Program-made: the position numbers and the translations under genes
Part shown: positions 1-11,977 of the stretch, one piece after another
Position numbering within the stretch: position 1 is the first letter of the stretch
How the letters are laid out: each line of letters begins with the position of its first letter
Source of the DNA: Seriola aureovittata
Taxonomy: Eukaryota; Chordata; Actinopteri; Carangiformes; Carangidae
DNA length: 64,000 nt
NCBI RefSeq assembly: GCF_021018895.1
Contig: NC_079375.1
Location: 14,531,492-14,595,491 of the forward strand
Reading direction: 5' to 3'
The notes under the pieces: generated by a model
Database searches by the model: none
What the model saw: the letters and a program-made list of their open reading frames with translations, nothing else
What the model was told of the DNA's origin: nothing

Positions 1-687
1 CATTGTTTCTGATGCATTATTGAGTTCAATTAGGATTTTTTATTTTTTTTTAAACAATTAGACTTGCATGGGAAAAAGTGTAATTACCCCAATGGCAGTT
101 TTGACTTGTTAATTGTAATTCTTCCATAACTTTAATGGAGCACTGCAGATAAAACCTGCAAGAAGTGTTCTGATCTAAACATCATATTGTGTTTTGTGGA
201 TATTTCCTTGATTCATAAATGCTGAGGGTTACCGTTTTGCCTAACAGCCGACACTACTTCAGAGGCAGATTATTAGTGCCCTTATCCGCCTCTCTGAGAT
301 GGTCTTTCCACTGCCAGACAGCCAGGCCAAGTGCTGACCTCTGCTAACACTCATGCTCTCGCCCCACTGTGCTAAATGCTACCTGTGGTGTCACATCTGC
401 CCCGGGAAGTGATCCAAAACTACAGCACCCCGTGTCTCTGTAGGTCCCACAGAATTAGCAGCAACAATCCCAAGAGACTGCCTGCCTGCCTATTCCTGCC
501 CCTCTAACACACACGCTGTCACACGCACAGAAATAGTAGACGCTACACACCACACTGAAGATTGCCAGCATGAGACTGTTTGATTTTGCAGCCACAAAAA
601 CAACTCTTTGTGTGGCTAAATTTATCATCGCTCTCCGCGACAGTATTTGTGTCTTTCTCTGCAGTTCAATATCTCTTCTTTTTCTCT

Positions 688-691
<4 letters not shown>

Positions 692-741
<50 letters not shown>
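692..741. repeat. (GT)25 microsatellite
   Basis: This is an uninterrupted GT dinucleotide run of about 50 bp within the pbx1 intron. The apparent open frames across it are Cys-Val repeats without coding value. Confidence 0.98.
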
Positions 742-742
<1 letters not shown>

Positions 743-1393
743 TGCATTGTTCTTTGTCTGCGCCTTTTCCTTCCAGTGAAGGTGCCGAGGTTACCAAGGC
801 TCATCTGTGGCCCCTTTGTCTCTCACGGCAACGGCAAGGTTTATTAACATAAATTAGAATAGCTCACCGAGAGAGTACCTTGTCGCTATGTGTTACCCAC
901 GGCAACCTCTCCTCCACTCTAAATCCACCTGATCGCGCGCGCGTGTGTGTGTGTGTCTGTGTATGTGTTTGTGTGTGAAATAAAGAAAGAGATAGAGTAA
1001 AAGAGAGAGAGGGAGAGAGCACACACTCCCCTGCATCTAAATGTGAAACTACTCTGAAACGAGGGAGACACATCCACACCCATCTCTCCCCTGTCCTGAT
1101 TAAAATAAATGGTGCTATCTGCACTGCATGACTCACTACACCATGGCATTACTATCAGTAATTGAAACATCCAATCACTACTGAGCCATCAGCCTCACTG
1201 CTCTTCCCCATCTGACTTTGTGGCACCTGATTGAACATCCCACTGTATGGGAAGTAATACAGGATATGCCTTTGAGTTTATATGGAGAAGAAGAGAGGAG
1301 CAAAAATAGTGCGTCAACGAAGCTGCAATTCATCTATTTTTTTTTTCATGGCTATGTGTCTGAATGTGTCTACATGTACAGTATATATTCAGA

Positions 1394-1424
1394 TGTGTGT
1401 GTTTGTGTGTGTGTGTGTGTGTGT
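1394..1424. repeat. (GT)n microsatellite
   Basis: This is a short GT run with one interruption (GTTTGT) in the pbx1 intron. Confidence 0.95.
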
Positions 1425-2813
1425 CCCACTCAACATCCTAAGCAGATATCCAGGGAGAGTCAGGCAGCGTCATTGATTGGTGTTGATTCCATCTGGGCAG
1501 CGAGCAGCAACTGACAGTGGATCTAAGCCGCTGCGAAAGGCAACCATTAATCTTGGTCCTGTTTAAGCAGCATGTATTAATTTATGTCATTTTTACTAAG
1601 TCAGCCAGGGAAGAGCGCTTGCCATTTTATGTTTGACTGTTCATCGAAGTCTGGGGGGTTCCTTTGTACAACCCCAGCGCACTGCCAACGTGCCACTTAC
1701 ATCACACTGGCAGGGTGCCAGGGAAATGAGATCCCACACCTCGAATTAAAGGTTATCAACTGCCAGGGCGACCACCTCCATCAAAGTGCCCAAGAAAGTA
1801 TGAATGTACAAGTAATATTTTTGATATAAGAAAGAATATGTCTCTTTGGTCACACAGAGGGGGGAAAAGGTGATGTGTGCATGTACCCAAACAGATTTAA
1901 CCCCATGAAAAATGATAAATTAAACAGTAGTAATATTCAGAGGTAGTTGGGAGTACACAGTTGGAGCCCCATGAACATATCAGTAATAAGATGTGCAGGT
2001 GTTTCAACTCCAACAATATGAGGATATACGCATCCACCAGTCCTGCTGCGTGAAGCAATTCCATAAGACTGTGGAAAATCCAATCAAATCCAAACAGCAC
2101 CAATAAGAAAAACAATGGCTGAGGCAATTGCAACTGCAATAATGTCACCGGAGCTGTTTTGTAGACAGTAAAAGCTGCTCCAGAGACAAACATCTGATAA
2201 AAAAGAAACTCCACTCTGCCATAGAGCAAATTTCCTCTCTAAAGCAATTTTATATTCGATAAGTGGGAAGGCATTCTTAGCGTAATGGATCTGAATATGA
2301 TCTCTGTCAGAAAACTAAGAACACAGCCTTGTATAAAAGCCCAGTGTGCAGAATGACCAGTGCTACTGCATCAGATAACTAAATTGAGAAGTGCAGGAAA
2401 GAAACTATAGATAGAGATGCAATGCGTTCATGTTTCATTTGAATAGGTTAACTGATAGATCTCTAGATTCGCTGTCTTTCCTGCAGTTTTCATGAAGGTG
2501 ACTTGTGAAAAATGTATGCAGAGGGGAAAACAGCAAAACAAGAAAAGAAAAAGGAAACAAACAGAGACACACACTTACATCCATGTGCATAAAGAGGTCA
2601 ACACCAACTGAAATGCAAACTTTAAATGCAGAAAATAGCTGCACTCACTGCCAAAAAGAAAGCAAAAACAAACACAAGACTACACCTAGCCCCCTGACTG
2701 TGCCTCTCAAACACATGCGCGCACACATGCACACACATGCGCACACACACACACTCCCTCGCCATACGTCGACACACAGAATATGACCATTCTACAGCCA
2801 GATCTGTTATCAC

Positions 2814-2859
2814 GGCTAATTACTACTCCCACCTCAGATATACAGGGCTGTAATTAGCC
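2814..2859. promoter_or_regulatory. inverted pair of homeodomain-type motifs (candidate enhancer core)
   Basis: GGCTAATTAC at 2814-2823 and its perfect reverse complement GTAATTAGCC at 2850-2859 are separated by 26 bp. An octamer-like ATTTGCAT follows at 2901-2908, with further AATTA/CAATTAAG motifs nearby. This is a candidate conserved non-coding element of pbx1. Conservation could not be tested. Confidence 0.3.
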
Positions 2860-4157
2860 TCTTAAAACATGATTAACATGTCTCAATTAAGCCAGTCAAC
2901 ATTTGCATAATATATTAGCTGTCCTAATTGCAAGTGAGTTTATATCAGAGGACAGGGAACAGCAAAAATACTTGCTGTTGCTTCTGAAGTGCGCTTTCCA
3001 GTGCAGGAAATATAAATATGAATAAAGAGGAAATGTCAGTGGATAAAAAGGTAACCCAGTCTATTTATGTAAATATAACTCACTTCAAAAGCAAAGATAA
3101 ACTCACAATCAGCACATCCCCGCTCAGACTACTTATAAAAATATATTACATGTTTATTATTATTCACTTAGATGAACATTTCTGGTAAGTGGAGGAAGAG
3201 TTTCCTATAAACTCACAAATCAAAGGCCGGCAACATTTTCTCAGGAAAAACTTCGCACTCGTTTTGAAGTTATTTATTTGAAGTTATTTATGAGAGAACA
3301 GACAGAGTCCTGTTCGGCCTTATTTCCGTGGAAACTAAAACATGGGGGGATAAACTGCTGCTTCGGCACTTCCAAGCTGGGGACAGATATACAGTCTCCC
3401 GGCTAGTGCGGGGAAACCAAGGACATAGCCATTAGTTTCAGGACAGCGCCACATTGGAGACTAATGCCTCCATCTGTCACTGGAGATGAGAGGAGAGTAA
3501 CAAAGAGAGGCAACACTAACCCCTGAACTCATCATGGACAGCCATGTCAATTAAATACTGAAAAACAGCAGCACTGGGAGCCATAGTGACCAGTCTATCC
3601 ACTGCTTTATGAGAGCTGAACTAGTACCTCCATCAGCGTTTAATGTTAATGGTACAGAAACTAACATAAATAGTAATTTGACACTTAACCACTACACACA
3701 CTTCAAGCACACTAGCTAGAGCTAAAATGATTACTTGATTGATCAGTATTCTGATACTCTATTACTTGTTTCAGACATTCTTTATAAACAGATATATTCA
3801 ACTTTCCCAGAGAGGATTAGCTGCTTTTCTCTGTTTTATATAATTGTAAATTGATTATTTTTGGGTTTTGAACTGTCGGCCGGACAAAACGAGACATTCG
3901 AAATAATTGTGATGGTCATTTGTTTTTACGTATTTTTTTCTAACATTTCTTAGACTACACAATTAATCATTTAATTTAAAAAGAAATCAGTAGACTAATC
4001 AATAATGAAAATAAGTTGTAGCTCTACCAACCACGTAGCACTCAATGGAAATGTCTTTTCTTTCATGAGTCCTGACAGGAACCTTGAAAGTGACCAGATC
4101 ACAACTGTTAATATGTAAAATATGTGTACATGTCTAATTAGCAGCACAGGCTTTGCA

Positions 4158-4179
4158 GGGGGGGGGGGGGGGGGGGGGG
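4158..4179. repeat. poly(G)22 tract
   Basis: This is a homopolymer of 22 G in the pbx1 intron. It is prone to sequencing error, so its exact length is uncertain. Confidence 0.9.
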
Positions 4180-5985
4180 TTTGCACAGTTAGCGGGACCA
4201 ACTGATTCAGCAAGTCTCCAGCTTTGATAAGTTCAAGCGGTGTAATGCATTATCCGTCTGATCACATTAGTCATGCAGGAGCTCTCCATCTAACCCGGGC
4301 CTGCATGGGGGTAATGTGAGGCTGTTGACACAGAGTGGCCTGACGAAACAGTCCCAGGCCCACAGATAGAGAGACACAGAGTGAGAGAGAGAGAGAGAGA
4401 GGAAGAGAGAGGAGAGTAGGCCTGAAATCTGACACCCAGAAACACTGACTTGGTGTCTGGCTTCTCTTACTTAGTCAACCTGTACGTGCCAGCTTCCCTC
4501 GCCGTAATGGTTCCACACAAACAAAGACGCTGTCCAACTCTCTTCACAGGATGTGAAGCAAGCACAGGAAAACAAATTCTAAGTGCTCTCAGGAACTGTA
4601 GAAACAATGATGATAGTTTAAAAAAAAAAAGTCACGAGGGGCCGGTGGACAGGGCAAACGTTTTTGTGAAATGCAACACTGGCGGCCAAAAGGAACGTCT
4701 GTAAGTGGTAACACAAGCCTCTGTCACTGGTTTTCCATAAGCCGGCGTGCGAACCTGAGCTTGTTTAAGCTTGCTAAATACTCTCCCGCCCATGACACAG
4801 GCCCGACCCCGGCGCAAATATACAGGGAGTGGGGTGGGGTGGGGTCATCAGTTAACTTCTGCTCTATCCTCTATTGGCATGCGCTCCCGCCTTGTTTGTC
4901 AGCTGCTTGCCAATGGACACCTCACTGCTGCAATGTCCCATATTGCTGCTGTCAACACTCACACACCACTGATATACCACGAAGGGGAGATACATGCAAC
5001 CCGCATGTGAATAACTACATGCAACAAATGATATATGATCGAAAGAAATGTTTCCTCTCTTCAGTAAAAGGTCGAGGAGAAGGGGCTGCTTCAACTCTGA
5101 ACAGCTGTACTCATCTCCTCTGGCTTGCACTTCTTCCCAAAGACACTCTGACTGCAACAATGTAAAAAAGCAAGGAGAAGCTGACTCTTTATAAAGAATA
5201 TAAAAAAGACCTGACAAATTACAGGCTGTACTCCGCTCGCATACACTGCACTCAGCACATTTGGCTGTAAATGCCATGGTGAAGCTTTGAGTCATTTTCT
5301 CTGTCACTGCAGTGAAAGGATTTTCAGTTTCGTCTGCACAAACCTCCTATGGGCGAAGATGAACCGCAGCTCAGCTCTTCAAACGTAGACAGGGAGGACA
5401 CAGCGAGGCAGCCATTAAGTCGTGGTTCTCTCACAAATTGTTTGGGTTATTCTTAACTTTTAAATGCTTTTCTGTCTTCACAAAAACAATGTAGCTATTT
5501 GTTTGTTGCTGATTTGTGGTTTGGAGCATGTTTTCTCAGCTACACTTGGAGTGAAAATAACTGATTCAATACATGAAATAGGAGAAAACATAAACTAGGT
5601 TGAAATATGTTCATTTCCAAACTTGGTCCTAAACAGAGGGGGAGAGAATTTGCAGGCTGAGGGGAGCCTCTCTCATCAGAAGCTCTGTGAAACCCCGGTT
5701 GCCAAGAACGGTGGGAAGAGAGGAGAGGCAGGGGGAAAAGCCAGGAAAAGGTCCAAGTCACTTTGTTCTTCTTTTTGGAAACGAACTCTGGTTGAACCCG
5801 GGGAGACGCCAGACAGTTTACAAAGAGCCAGGCATTACTCTCTCACTTTTCACTTTCCAAGCCTTGCAATTTAGAAACAGGGCCCCAACCTACTATAGCT
5901 TCCTCCTCACAGACTGCACTCTTTAACCTTTATAAATCTGGTGAAAATCCCAAAGTGTCTGCTTGTTCAGTCTACTTTTTTTTTT

Positions 5986-6032
5986 GGGGGGGTGGGGGGT
6001 GGGGGGTGGGGGGGGGGGGGGGTGGGGGGGTT
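5986..6032 (+). repeat. G-rich tract with G-quadruplex potential
   Basis: Seven or more runs of five or more G are separated by single T residues, directly after a T run. It satisfies the usual four-run quadruplex pattern many times over on the plus strand, which is the template strand for pbx1. Confidence 0.85.
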
Positions 6033-6758
6033 GGGAAACCTGTGCCAATTCTGACTCACAAGAATGAAATGTCAGTGGATAACAGTTTGTGTTAAATTAA
6101 GGGAAATGGTATCCCCTCCATACAAGCCTTGTGTTTATTTTCAACTGTCTACATGACTGCAATGCAACAACACCACGAGACAAAGTGACAAGGCTCTCTC
6201 AATACTCTCAGCGACTGCTTCAAAGTTGTGTTCACAGATAAGGTTATATTGGATATTTTTTTTTATTTCCTGCCTTGAAAAGCAGTGCTCTGTCACATCC
6301 CTCAGAGAATATCCACAGGCTTTCATCATGTGAGATGCTCTTCTTTTAATCTGCTGTTAAGCGAGTAATAATTCACACATTCCTTTTCATGACTTTGACC
6401 CTCGTTGCAAACATAAACAGAAAATCCCTCTGACCTGCCTCTGCATGTAAAACAGCTCACTTAGCAAACACTGTCGAACTCGGCCAAGGAAAATAGACAA
6501 GAGAGGGGGGAGAAAGCCCAGCCCCAGAAAGGCCCAAATGTCGACATGAAAGCACTCCTGTCCAATGACAGCACCTCTTCTGGGGCCAGAGCTGTTCACA
6601 TGCATGCTGTGTGACATTTGTCTGGGAAAACGTGCCGTAAATCATAGAAAGAAATAAGAAATTTACAGTGGCTTAGGAGAGGAATGTCTAGATGGCCATG
6701 ACCTGTTTTGGCTTTGTACAATTAAATCCAGGTTTTCCTAAAAATCCATCTATTGTCA

Positions 6759-7750
<992 letters not shown>

Positions 7751-7935
7751 CTGGCCTGTGCTTCGTCTAAGCTTTGGTCTGTGATGGTCATTATTTGCTG
7801 TAATATGTCTCCGATGTCCTGCTTTCTCCCCTCTCCGTCCGTCCCCGCCGTGCCATCCTGCATATGCTGCGCCAGGCCGGGGTGTCCGGCCATGCCTACC
7901 CCGTGGGAGTGCATCAACCGAGGCTGCTCGTCCAT
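7751..7935 (-). CDS. pbx1: PBX1 homeobox co-factor, coding exon 1 (5' end of gene)
   Basis: This exon encodes the first 61 residues plus two bases of codon 62 of a PBX protein, a TALE-class nuclear transcription factor that binds DNA with HOX and MEIS/PREP partners. The protein begins [11 protein letters not shown], as in vertebrate PBX1. It continues through a Gly/His-rich stretch into the start of the PBC-A domain from about residue 38 ([13 protein letters not shown], then [12 protein letters not shown]). PBC-A is the known MEIS/PREP contact region. The start is secure: the ATG at 7933-7935 has A at -3 and G at +4, and an in-frame TAA lies 13 codons upstream (7975-7977). The exon ends at a GTGAGG donor (GT at 7749-7750). 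The N-terminus excludes PBX2 and PBX3, which start differently. Fish have pbx1a and pbx1b, and I cannot say which this is. The homeodomain exons are not in the window. Confidence 0.95.
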
Positions 7936-8480
7936 CCTTGACCACGGTCCCTGCTGCCTCGCCTCCAACTTTTTTTAAATTTTAATATCAAGAGGAGGGG
8001 AAAAAAGAAGAGAAAATATCCTCAGAAATTCCTCTGGATTCCTCTGCGTCTCTCTCAGCCCCGACACTCCTCCTTTTTCCTTGGTAAGCTTTTCTGTATT
8101 TGGGAGGAGGGAGACTGACAAACCCTCTCTCTGCTTTCTCTCTCTCGGTCTCTCTCCCAGCTGGTTTAGGTGAAATCTGATCTGAATCGCTGCTTTTGGC
8201 TTTGGCCACTCCTGCACCGCTACTGTAGGGAAGAAAAAAAACAGGATTGAACATTAAAGGCTCCTAATCTGATTAAAAGTGGAGCGCGTTGTGCTCCTCT
8301 TATGAAACCTCCGATGTAGTCGACAGCTTGATGCGCCAAAACGCGCTTAAGACTCAACTTGCCAGTGAAGGTTTTGGATATAAAGTAACCACCAACTGTT
8401 ATTGTTTCGCTTATGTCTGGTAACTGACTCATAATCAGAGTATGGATGAAAAGCCTCCGCCCCTCGAGCCACGATTGGAG
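7936..8480 (-). promoter_or_regulatory. pbx1: pbx1 5' UTR and probable promoter region
   Basis: The sequence upstream of the pbx1 ATG on the minus strand is richer in CpG than its surroundings near 7.8-7.95 kb and 8.3-8.55 kb. A GC box (GGGGCGG on the minus strand, 8457-8463) and an inverted CCAAT box (ATTGG on the plus strand, 8474-8478) lie about 530 bp upstream of the ATG. No convincing TATA box was seen, and the transcription start cannot be fixed from sequence. A pyrimidine/purine-rich stretch at 7975-8170 probably belongs to the 5' UTR. Confidence 0.5.
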
Positions 8481-8987
8481 AGGAAGGAGCGCGCAAGTCC
8501 CACCTCGGTCCTCTCCGAAAACGTCAATCATCCTCCTCGGGAAGGTGGGACACTGTAATAAACATAAAGAGATGTGACCGGGCCGGGTGGCGATACAGTG
8601 ATGGATAGAGAGTGAATATGTAGCCTAATAAATAATTGTGAGTGGCAGTGGAGCTCTGACCCTGCAGGACAGCATGGTGGCGCTTGGAAAAGACACTCTG
8701 TCACCCAGACTATATATTTTCCTGCTGAATATTTACATTCATGCAATCAGTCAAAGGAATAAATAAATCAAGATGAATTTAGTAGAACTGGCAGCACTTT
8801 GTGGGAAGCTCTCTTTTTTTTTTCTTTTTTACAAACGTTATGTTGTAACACAGGACCACAACAGTTGTCATAAATGTAAACCAGCCTTGTATTAAAACAT
8901 CCTGACACGGTTGGCCTCGAACATGCAGTATTTGTAATTTGATTTGTAATTTGGTAATAGAACTAGTCCAGACTACTTGATTAATTA
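8480..8987. other. intergenic, upstream of pbx1
   Basis: No gene or repeat is recognised here. The sequence is AT-rich, with a T-rich tract at 8814-8830. Confidence 0.6.
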
Positions 8988-10027
8988 AAGGGGAAGTCCA
9001 CCAACAAACCATCATCTACATGTTTTCAGGTCATGTGGAGGGAGTACTACTGCATATGTGAAAACATATAAAGCCTTTTGTAGCTCCAGAGGGAGCCGAC
9101 TCAAGTGATGTCACTTGAGTTGGCGTTGATTGGGTTTGAAAACTACAAGTTTGAAAAACTAGATCAGGTGAAAACCTGGTATAGCTGGACCACATATGGT
9201 CAATGTGTGAAATTGAAGATAGTTGAAATGATGTCGTATTTGTATCTGTATTTGCATTCTGCCTAGTGTCAGCCGTCAGATGTTTTTTTCTGTTTACGTT
9301 GTCAGACAACGGAACAAATATGAAATAGTGATTGAAACATGGCCCATTAAGACTACATGTTTACTTCCAAGCCATTTCCAAGCTTCTTCTCTGCACTGTT
9401 AAAATCCTGATTTTATAACCACAACGCCATCTGACAAAATCACCATTCGCATAAGTTAAAGACTACAGCTGGGCTGTGATTTCATGTCGGCTATATTTAC
9501 TTGTAAAATGCTCAATTAGAGAGAAGCGACACAATACCATTCTTATTTTGTCTGTAGCCAAGGTTTGTCCAAAAAGTCCCTTGATTTGTTGCTAGGTGCG
9601 CTTTTGAAAAAACTCTCTAAATCTAGTGACAAAATTGGCAACACTTCTGTAAATGTCCCTCTAATAGAAGCTGTTTATGCCAATTCATTTTGAAAGAGCA
9701 ACAGCCAATGGGGAAACTCCAACTCAGTCACGTGGCGTTCAGCTGACCGATGGTGGAACTATGATCACTCAACTCTATCACTCACTCAGTCAGTCAGTAA
9801 GTCAGTCGGGGGCATTCGCGATTATTAGGCCCCGCTGTTACCGACCAGCTAAAAATCTGGGGGTGTGGAGTTAGAAAGAAGTGTGTTTACCAGACCTCTG
9901 TAGACCACTGCTAATCTCTGCTTGAGGCTAGCAACTCGAGGCTACATTAGCGGCTACTAGCATAACATACCAGAATCTCCAAACTGTTGCAGGTTGAGTT
10001 GCATTGTGGGTAATGTAGGCACCAGGT
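8988..10027 (+). mobile_element. repeat family A, copy 1 (about 1 kb, non-autonomous)
   Basis: This is an interspersed element shared with 34.19-34.96 kb (same orientation) and 27.72-28.10 kb (reverse orientation, interior deleted). It begins near TTAAAGGGGAAGTCCACC and ends near GCATTGTGGGTAATGTAGGC. Blocks shared with copy 2 include GCATTCTGCCTAGTGT, ACATGGCCCATTAAGAC, ATCCTGATTTTATAACC, TTCATTTTGAAAGAGCA and CAGCCAATGGGGAAACTC, followed by a CAGT tetranucleotide run at 9787-9806. No transposase frame was found. This is a long non-autonomous repeat of a type common in percomorph genomes, and the superfamily is not determined. Confidence 0.7.
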
Positions 10028-11594
10028 ATTGACAAGAAAGAAGAATAAATAAACACAGTAGGTTCTGCTGCATTGGCTTTGATGCTTATTTAATGGTCCA
10101 TCATTAGTCTATACAGTGCTATAGGAGGGAAAATCTGTAGTCACTTCTTTATCACCAGTGCCAGCAGCTCAAATTTGAATGTTTGCAGGTTTTTTAAATT
10201 CTTTCATGGGACTGATTATTGGTCAGTCAAAACAAGCAATCACTTGGGCTTTGAGACGTGTATTTTTGTAAATTTTTTTCTGATATTCTTTAGACCAAAT
10301 GATTAATCAGTTAACTGAAAAAATTATCCGCAGATTTATCGGTAATGAAAATAATTGTTAGTTGCAGCTCTAATTGCTATAATCACAAAATCCTCTCCCA
10401 TTAACACTCAACACTTAAAAAATCTAAACATCATTAAGGATATGCTGCAGTTCTGTGCCTCCGAGTCTGGTCTGCACTATATCCAAATGCTTCCTTCCCT
10501 TCTTTTACTGGCCGGACAGAAATCGATCAGTCAGTTTTCTCATTACGTGCTGAATAGGGAGGTAGGGCAGTAATTGTCACAAGGGGCAGGGTGAGGTTGA
10601 GGGTAGTGGCGGTGATAATGTCTGACACTCAGGAGCTGCAAGACTGCACAGCACAGCCCTGAAATGAAAGTCTGCAGTCCAATGGCCATCCTGCTTTATT
10701 TTATTCCCTATTTAACAGGGTCATAACGATGGAGGATTACCTTTGTGTTGTAGACCTGACAGAGAAGGTTGTGGTTCAGCTGTAAACATACTTCACGGCA
10801 GTCATCAGTGGATATGACAAATACCAAGTTTTTATTATTTTTTCACCCAATTGTTCGTCACCAATACAGTGAATATTAAACCACACTCTAGTGTGAGGTT
10901 GGCTCTTCAAATCCCGATCTATAGCTCCCACACATCAGTCTTCTTAGTCTGATTTGATAATTAAGGCTGCATTGATTACTGTGAAATATGATCTAAAGAG
11001 CTCATTCTTTTTGCTCTAAGTTCCACAGTAAACCAACAGACGAAAATGACCTTATTGTGTGGATGTTTTTTGGAATGTAAACTCTGAATAGAATAAATAA
11101 GACCTTATTTATGGCTCTGGTTGCTGTATTTCAGAGGAAAAGCAGCATTTTCCGCCTTAATGAAAGGGGAAAAAAATCATCTGACATCGCATTTTCCCTC
11201 AATTTATACCAAATGTGTTGTTGCAGCATTAATAATCCCACAAAAAAGAATAAATGGGATTTGATTATAATTGCAAATGAATTTTGATGTAAAAATATTC
11301 TTATAAATAGTAGATGTTTTCTCCAGAAGTTGCAGAGTTGTTTTTCAGAGACTTAAAATGTTAATGCCAAACATGTCGGTATTCCCAACAGAAATGTGAA
11401 CTAGTTGAGTTTGTTGAGTTGTGTTGTGTTTACCATTATCCAGTGAGGCTGCTCTGATTAATATGGAAGAAGACAGAATGTACCAAAGTATATAATGCAT
11501 TCATGACTGGAAAATGGCAGGTTTTTTGAATCATCTAAACTGAAGCGATGTGAGGTCTCATGCAAAGAGTCAGGATGGTGTTGGTGGAAAGACT
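10028..11594. other. intergenic, no gene seen
   Basis: The sequence is AT-rich. No exon or clear repeat boundary was found, although some stretches near 10.2-10.4 kb (gene-poor, with GCAGCTCTAATTG) look like degraded repeats. Confidence 0.5.
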
Positions 11595-11977
11595 CTTTAT
11601 AAGCAGTATATAAACATTTGAAAAATGGGTTATAACACTCTAATACGCACTTTTATGTAGTTGTCAGCAAATATAAGGACATTTTAAGCATGTAATGTAT
11701 TGGTCAACTATTTTAATTCCTCATCTAACAGATATGTAAACTGTTAATAAATCTTTAATTATATATTTAGTGTATAATTCACTGTAAAATGTAGCTGCAC
11801 ACATTACACACAAACAAATCCTCACTGTGAGCGACTATGTTATCAAGAACTGTTTTAAGAATTATGGCTAAAAATCCATTAATAAACACTTTACAAATGT
11901 CCTTATGTTAGCTGCTGATACCTACATTATTGCATTATAAATCATTTATTAATTGTTAATAAACTGCTTATAAACAC
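11595..11977. mobile_element. palindromic MITE-like element
   Basis: The two ends form imperfect inverted repeats: CTTTATAAGCAGTATATAAA at 11595-11614 and the reverse complement of TTATAAGCAGTTTATTAAC at 11955-11973. A second inner pair, ATAAGGACATTT at 11673-11684 and its exact reverse complement at 11895-11906, strengthens the foldback. The element is about 380 bp and AT-rich, with no ORF. This fits a small non-autonomous DNA transposon that could form a long hairpin. No target duplication was established. Confidence 0.6.

Noticed and set aside
4864..5307. 147-codon open frame on the minus strand within the pbx1 intron.
   Set aside because: No domain, no splice context and no resemblance to PBX exons. 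Such lengths occur by chance in 64 kb.
7936..7968. Possible N-terminal extension of pbx1 upstream of residue 1.
   Set aside because: The upstream codon is TTG, not ATG, and an in-frame TAA is at 7975-7977. The family start at 7935 is right.
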